Assembly (NCBI RefSeq): GCF_001612685.1
Contig: NZ_BDAY01000054.1
Location: 23,960-87,959 of the forward strand
Direction of reading: 5' to 3'
Length of the DNA: 64,000 bases
Source: Nocardia altamirensis NBRC 108246
GTDB taxonomy: Bacteria > Actinomycetota > Actinomycetes > Mycobacteriales > Mycobacteriaceae
Shown here: positions 60,631-64,000 of the stretch, piece by piece
Layout of the letters: each line of letters starts with the position of its first letter
Numbering within the stretch: position 1 is the first letter of the stretch
The notes under the pieces: generated by a model
The model's database searches: none
What the model saw: the letters and a program-made list of their open reading frames with translations, nothing else
What the model was told of the DNA's origin: nothing
Made by a program: the position numbers and the translations under genes

Positions 60631-61857
60631 TCAAGTTGTAGCCGTCTCGGCCAGCTGTGGCCAGGCTGTGGATTCGTTGTAGAGGGTGCTGGTTTTGAGG
60701 CAGCCGTGCAGGATGCCGACGAGCCGGTTGGCGAGTTGACGCAGGGCGGGGTTGTGGCCGGCGCCGCGGGCTCTTTGTCGGTCGTAGTAGGCGCGGGCGC
60801 CTGGGGATCGCAGCAGCGCGCTGAACGCTTGGGCGTGAAGGGTGTCGATGAGCCGGTCGTTGTGCACGAACCGGGCCAGCGCGACTTTCTTCTTTCCCGA
60901 CGCGCGGGTGATCGGGGAGGTTCCCGCGTAGTTCTTGCGGGCTTTGGCGCTGGCGTAGCGGGTGGGGTCGTCGCCGAACTCTGCGAGCACCCGGGCACCG
61001 AGGATCGGCCCCAATCCTGGCTGGGACAAGATGATCTCAGCGGCCGGGTGCTGCCCAAAATGGGCATCGACCTGCCCTTCCAGGGTTTTGATCTGGGTGT
61101 TGAGGACGCCCAGCACCGCCAGCAGTGCCTGCACCGACGCGGCGTAGGCCGAGGTTACGACCTCGGGTTGGCCGAGCTGCTCGGACCGCAGCGCGGCCTG
61201 GATGATCGCAGCTTTGGCTGCGACGTCGCGGCGGCGTGCGCGCTCGAGCACCGCGCTGATCTGAGCGATCGTCAACCGAGCGGCTTGGGCCGCGGTGGGT
61301 GCTTTCGCCAGCAGTTCCAGGGTGTCGGCGGCGTCGAGGTCCTCGAAAGCGGTCAGTGCGGCGGGGAAGTAGTCGCGCAGGGCGTGGCGCAGCCGCTGGG
61401 TGTGGCGGGTCCGTTCCCAGATCATTGTCTTGTGCGTGCGGGCCACGACCTTGACGGCCTCGGCGCGCGCGGAGTCCCCGGCGACGGGGCGCAGTTCGTG
61501 GGAGTGGGTGCGGACCATGTCCGCCAGCACGTGCGCGTCGCCAGCGTCGCTCTTGGCCCCGGACACCCCGAGGCGGTCACGAAACCTGCTCGCCTGCAAC
61601 GGATTCACCGCCAGCACTGTGTATCCGGCGGCGACCAATGCGCCCACCCAGGGGCCGCGGTCGGTTTCGATCCCGACCAGGATTTCGACCTCGTCGGTGT
61701 CCTCGTCGCCGACGAGGTCACCGATGATCGCGTGCAGCCTCGCCATCCCCGCCACACCCTCGGGTACACGCGCTTTGGCCAGACGGCGACCCGTCGAGTC
61801 CATCACCTCCACATCGTGGTGATCCTCGGCCCAGTCATCTCCTACGAACAGTCTCAA
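60631..61857 (-). CDS. IS110-family transposase (DEDD recombinase)
   Basis: 408 residues. RuvC-like DEDD domain: LFVGDDWAEDHHDVEVMD (Asp near residue 7), GIETDRG (Glu) and GAKSDAGDAHVLADMVR (two Asp). C-terminal Tnp domain: ILSQPGLGPILGARVLAEFGD and YAGTSPITRASGKKK with the Ser thought to attack DNA. All key residues are present, so it may be active. These enzymes use a bridge RNA encoded in the end of the element. Confidence 0.93.
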   Translation of the reverse strand: MRLFVGDDWAEDHHDVEVMDSTGRRLAKARVPEGVAGMARLHAIIGDLVGDEDTDEVEILVGIETDRGPWVGALVAAGYTVLAVNPLQASRFRDRLGVSGAKSDAGDAHVLADMVRTHSHELRPVAGDSARAEAVKVVARTHKTMIWERTRHTQRLRHALRDYFPAALTAFEDLDAADTLELLAKAPTAAQAARLTIAQISAVLERARRRDVAAKAAIIQAALRSEQLGQPEVVTSAYAASVQALLAVLGVLNTQIKTLEGQVDAHFGQHPAAEIILSQPGLGPILGARVLAEFGDDPTRYASAKARKNYAGTSPITRASGKKKVALARFVHNDRLIDTLHAQAFSALLRSPGARAYYDRQRARGAGHNPALRQLANRLVGILHGCLKTSTLYNESTAWPQLAETATT

Positions 61858-62110
61858 CGGCTCTCCCGTTCTCGATACCGATCACCACCTTCGCGTAGCC
61901 AGCAGGAGAACTATCAGCGACCTAATCAAGCAGTGCTCACGCCCCCGCACGGGCGGGCGGGCACGACATCCCAGCAGCGATTACTTCTCCCGGCCTACCG
62001 GCAGGGGCACGGTCTTTCGTCAGGACTCGAAGTCCAGGGAACGAAAGTGCTCACCTGCCGGTCGGCTACCACCAGGAGTTTGCCGGATGGCTCACTCCCA
62101 GAACTGATTA
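61858..62110 (-). ncRNA. Possible IS110 bridge RNA region
   Basis: The non-coding end upstream of the transposase. It contains a nested structure: GCCTACCGGCAGG (61993-62005) pairs with CCTGCCGGTCGGC (62054-62066) over 12 of 13 bases, CTTTCGT (62014-62020) with ACGAAAG (62041-62047), and GGACT with AGTCC (62023-62035). In related elements a structured RNA from here guides insertion. The exact ends and transcription are not known. Confidence 0.55.
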
Positions 62111-62121
62111 GGTGAACAGCC

Positions 62122-63873
62122 ATGTGCCTAGACCATGACCACGCGGCGACGCGTAACCGATTGAGCCGCCGCCACATTCTCGGCCTGATCGGTGCCTCCG
62201 TGACCATCACCGCAGCGGCCGGACTGATCTGCACATGCTCGAAACCGTCTCGGCCGCAACCCGATCCGGTCGAGCCGCTGCTACTGGACAATGTGCACGG
62301 ATACACCTGCACCACCGACGGAAAGCTCAGAGAATTCGGGTCCCTCCTCGTCGGCGCGGATGGACGGGTCGCCGCGCTGGACCCCGCCTCGACCGGGAGT
62401 GCGAAACGCATCGACGGCCACGGACGAGTGTGTTTGCCAGGAATGCACGACGCGCACGGTCACGTCTGGGCGCTCGGCGCGCTGGGAACCCAGGTGGATC
62501 TGTCGGAGACCACCTCGCTACCCGAGGCGCTCGCGGCCATTACTGCGTGGGCGCGGGCGCACCCAGAAAAGCCCTGGATCCTGGGCTGGGGATGGAATCA
62601 GGAGGTGTGGGGTCTGGGCCGGATGCCCACCGCTGCCGACCTCGCGCTGATCGATGCGGCGGTCGGCGGTCGCCCGATATGGCTCAAACGCCGCGACAAC
62701 CACGCCGGATTAGCCAACCGAGCAGCACTGCTCGCCGCCGGTGTCCTCGGCCCTGGCCACGACGACCCTCCGGGCGGACACATCGAACGAGACACCGACG
62801 GCCGACCCACCGGGGTATTCGTCGACACCGCCAAGAAGCTGATCGAGCAGGTGATCCCCGCAGCGACGCAGAGTGACTACGCCGATGGGCTCCAAGCCGC
62901 TCAAAAGATCCTGCATCAGGCCGGTCTCACCTCGGTGAGCGAAGCATCCACCAACATCGGCCAGCTCGCAGCCCTCTATGACGCCGTCAACCATGGACGG
63001 CTGACGTTGCGGCACAACGTGTTTCTCCACTGGGAGGCGTTCAGCCGATTCGGCGCCGAGGCTCGCACTGACTCGGTCGGCAATCATTTGTTGCGTGTGC
63101 GGACTGTCAAGCTCGTGCTCGATGGTGCTCTCGGGTCCTACGGAGCGGCATTGCTGGATCCCTACAGTGACCAGCCGAGTACCTCGGGCCTGCTTCAGTT
63201 GTCGCAGGAGGAACTGACCTCCCGGATCCGGCGGATTGTCGAGGCGGGGTATCAGGTCGCGGCGCATGCCATTGGTGACCGCGCAAACCAAGTGCTGCTC
63301 AACGCTTTCGAGGAAGTACTGGGATCCTCGACGGGCTCCGGTCTGCGGCATCGGATAGAGCACGCCCAGGTGGTTGCGCTCCCGGATTTCCCGCGCATAC
63401 GGCGACTGGGCCTGATCGCGTCCATGCAGCCTTCCCATGCTGCAGACGACCGGCTGATGGCTGAGAAACGCATCGGTGCTGCGCGTCTGGGCGGTGCCTA
63501 TGCGTGGCGGCGATTTCTCGATCAGGGCACCGCTCTGGCAGCGGGCAGTGATTTCCCGGTCGCCTCCCGTAGCCCGTTCGACGGCTGGCATACAGCGGTG
63601 ACCAGGACAGGTCGCGACGGTCAACCTGCTGGCGGGTGGTACCCAGAGCAGGCGATGACACCGGCCGAGGCGCTGCGCGCATACACCCTCGATGCCGCCA
63701 GGGCCGCTCATCAAGAACAGGTTCTCGGCACGCTCGAGCCCGGCAAACTGGCCGACTTCATCATCACCGACCAGAACCCGGTCCACCTCAAAGCTGGCCA
63801 GCAGACGTGGCGGACCTCTGTTCTGCAGACCCGGGTCGCCGGACGCCTGGTCGGCGAGTACGGCCAACTCTGA
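62122..63873 (+). CDS. Tat-exported amidohydrolase family 3 protein (YtcJ-like)
   Basis: 583 residues. The N-terminus has a twin-arginine signal: LSRRHILGLIGASVTITAAA, then a Cys-containing site (CTC) that may be a lipobox. The amidohydrolase_3 fold: DAHGHVW (metal HxH) near 112, GWGWNQEVW, KRRDNHAGLANR, VKLVLDGALGSYGA (Lys/Asp), AAHAIGDRAN and IEHAQ (His), and ALAAGSDFPV near the end. Such enzymes are extracellular hydrolases for amides. It probably belongs to the chromosome. The start could also be an inner codon, but the Tat motif requires this region. Confidence 0.82.
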   Translation: MCLDHDHAATRNRLSRRHILGLIGASVTITAAAGLICTCSKPSRPQPDPVEPLLLDNVHGYTCTTDGKLREFGSLLVGADGRVAALDPASTGSAKRIDGHGRVCLPGMHDAHGHVWALGALGTQVDLSETTSLPEALAAITAWARAHPEKPWILGWGWNQEVWGLGRMPTAADLALIDAAVGGRPIWLKRRDNHAGLANRAALLAAGVLGPGHDDPPGGHIERDTDGRPTGVFVDTAKKLIEQVIPAATQSDYADGLQAAQKILHQAGLTSVSEASTNIGQLAALYDAVNHGRLTLRHNVFLHWEAFSRFGAEARTDSVGNHLLRVRTVKLVLDGALGSYGAALLDPYSDQPSTSGLLQLSQEELTSRIRRIVEAGYQVAAHAIGDRANQVLLNAFEEVLGSSTGSGLRHRIEHAQVVALPDFPRIRRLGLIASMQPSHAADDRLMAEKRIGAARLGGAYAWRRFLDQGTALAAGSDFPVASRSPFDGWHTAVTRTGRDGQPAGGWYPEQAMTPAEALRAYTLDAARAAHQEQVLGTLEPGKLADFIITDQNPVHLKAGQQTWRTSVLQTRVAGRLVGEYGQL

Positions 63874-64000
63874 CCGCATCAGCCGAGCCGGTGCGGTCAC
63901 CCCAGATCGCTCTACACCGGAGATCGCCACTGCACCAACACCATCCGCTCCTCCTGATGTCTCACCACCCTTTCGTGCAGGCCCGGTCCGTTCTGCGCCT
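63874..64000. other. 127-bp right end with no supported gene
   Basis: No open frame with support ends or begins in this last piece of the window. Confidence 0.5.

Larger units (their letters stand above)
60628..62110 (-). mobile_element. IS110-family insertion sequence (ends approximate)
   Basis: The transposase gene fills most of the element; the ~250-base non-coding part lies upstream of it. IS110 elements have no inverted ends, so the borders cannot be read precisely. It separates the phage head genes from an unrelated hydrolase gene. Confidence 0.7.

Overview
High-GC actinobacterial DNA, most likely a Nocardia-type member of the Mycobacteriales. This is an inference from the mycosin-type protease at the left edge, mycothiol-type and WhiB proteins, a mycobacterial-type tRNA-Ser 3' end, and a Nocardia-like secreted protein. 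No rRNA or complete tRNA gene was seen.

Region 1 (1-12.2 kb) looks like ordinary chromosome: a mycosin fragment, a small secreted protein, an NmrA-like oxidoreductase, then a LacI-controlled sugar ABC operon. The operon has a binding protein, a double ATPase and two permeases, resembling the galactofuranose system YtfQRT-YjfF. A 29-bp palindrome lies in the divergent promoter region and a strong hairpin follows the last permease. Further on are a secreted protein, a membrane protein, a GNAT enzyme and a mycothiol-type protein.

Region 2 (12.2-26.2 kb) is divided by three direct copies of a ~132-bp sequence. Each has the 3' end of a tRNA-Ser gene at one edge, followed by a hairpin. They look like integration junctions of stacked islands that carry no integrase of their own. 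Cassette A holds three phenolic acid decarboxylase paralogues with a TetR regulator, a SnoaL-like protein and a lipoprotein gene broken by an in-frame TAG. Cassette B holds a secreted beta-propeller protein, a TetR regulator, two amidohydrolases, an MFS exporter, and a DprA-like gene with a truncated ComF-like gene under a perfect LexA box.

Region 3 (26.4-36.7 kb) starts with a complete type I restriction system (hsdM-hsdS-hsdR). Next come short genes of unknown function, each with its own promoter. Five of these promoters carry a TATATAC/GTATATAC palindrome directly after the -10 box, which points to a small regulon; a ribbon-helix-helix protein encoded there is a candidate regulator.

Region 4 (36.7-60.6 kb) is an HK97-type prophage or phage satellite. 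It has divergent repressor/Cro-like genes, then a tightly coupled operon (ATGA/GTGA overlaps) with WhiB, a RecE-like nuclease, an annealing-type protein, a clamp-like protein, three DNA methyltransferases, an initiator-like protein with an iteron array and DnaA box, and an antirepressor. After this come HNH, terminase, portal, protease, capsid and connector genes. No tail, lysis or working integrase genes are seen: an IS110 element with a structured non-coding end (possible bridge RNA) sits right after the last connector gene, and an unrelated Tat-exported amidohydrolase follows.
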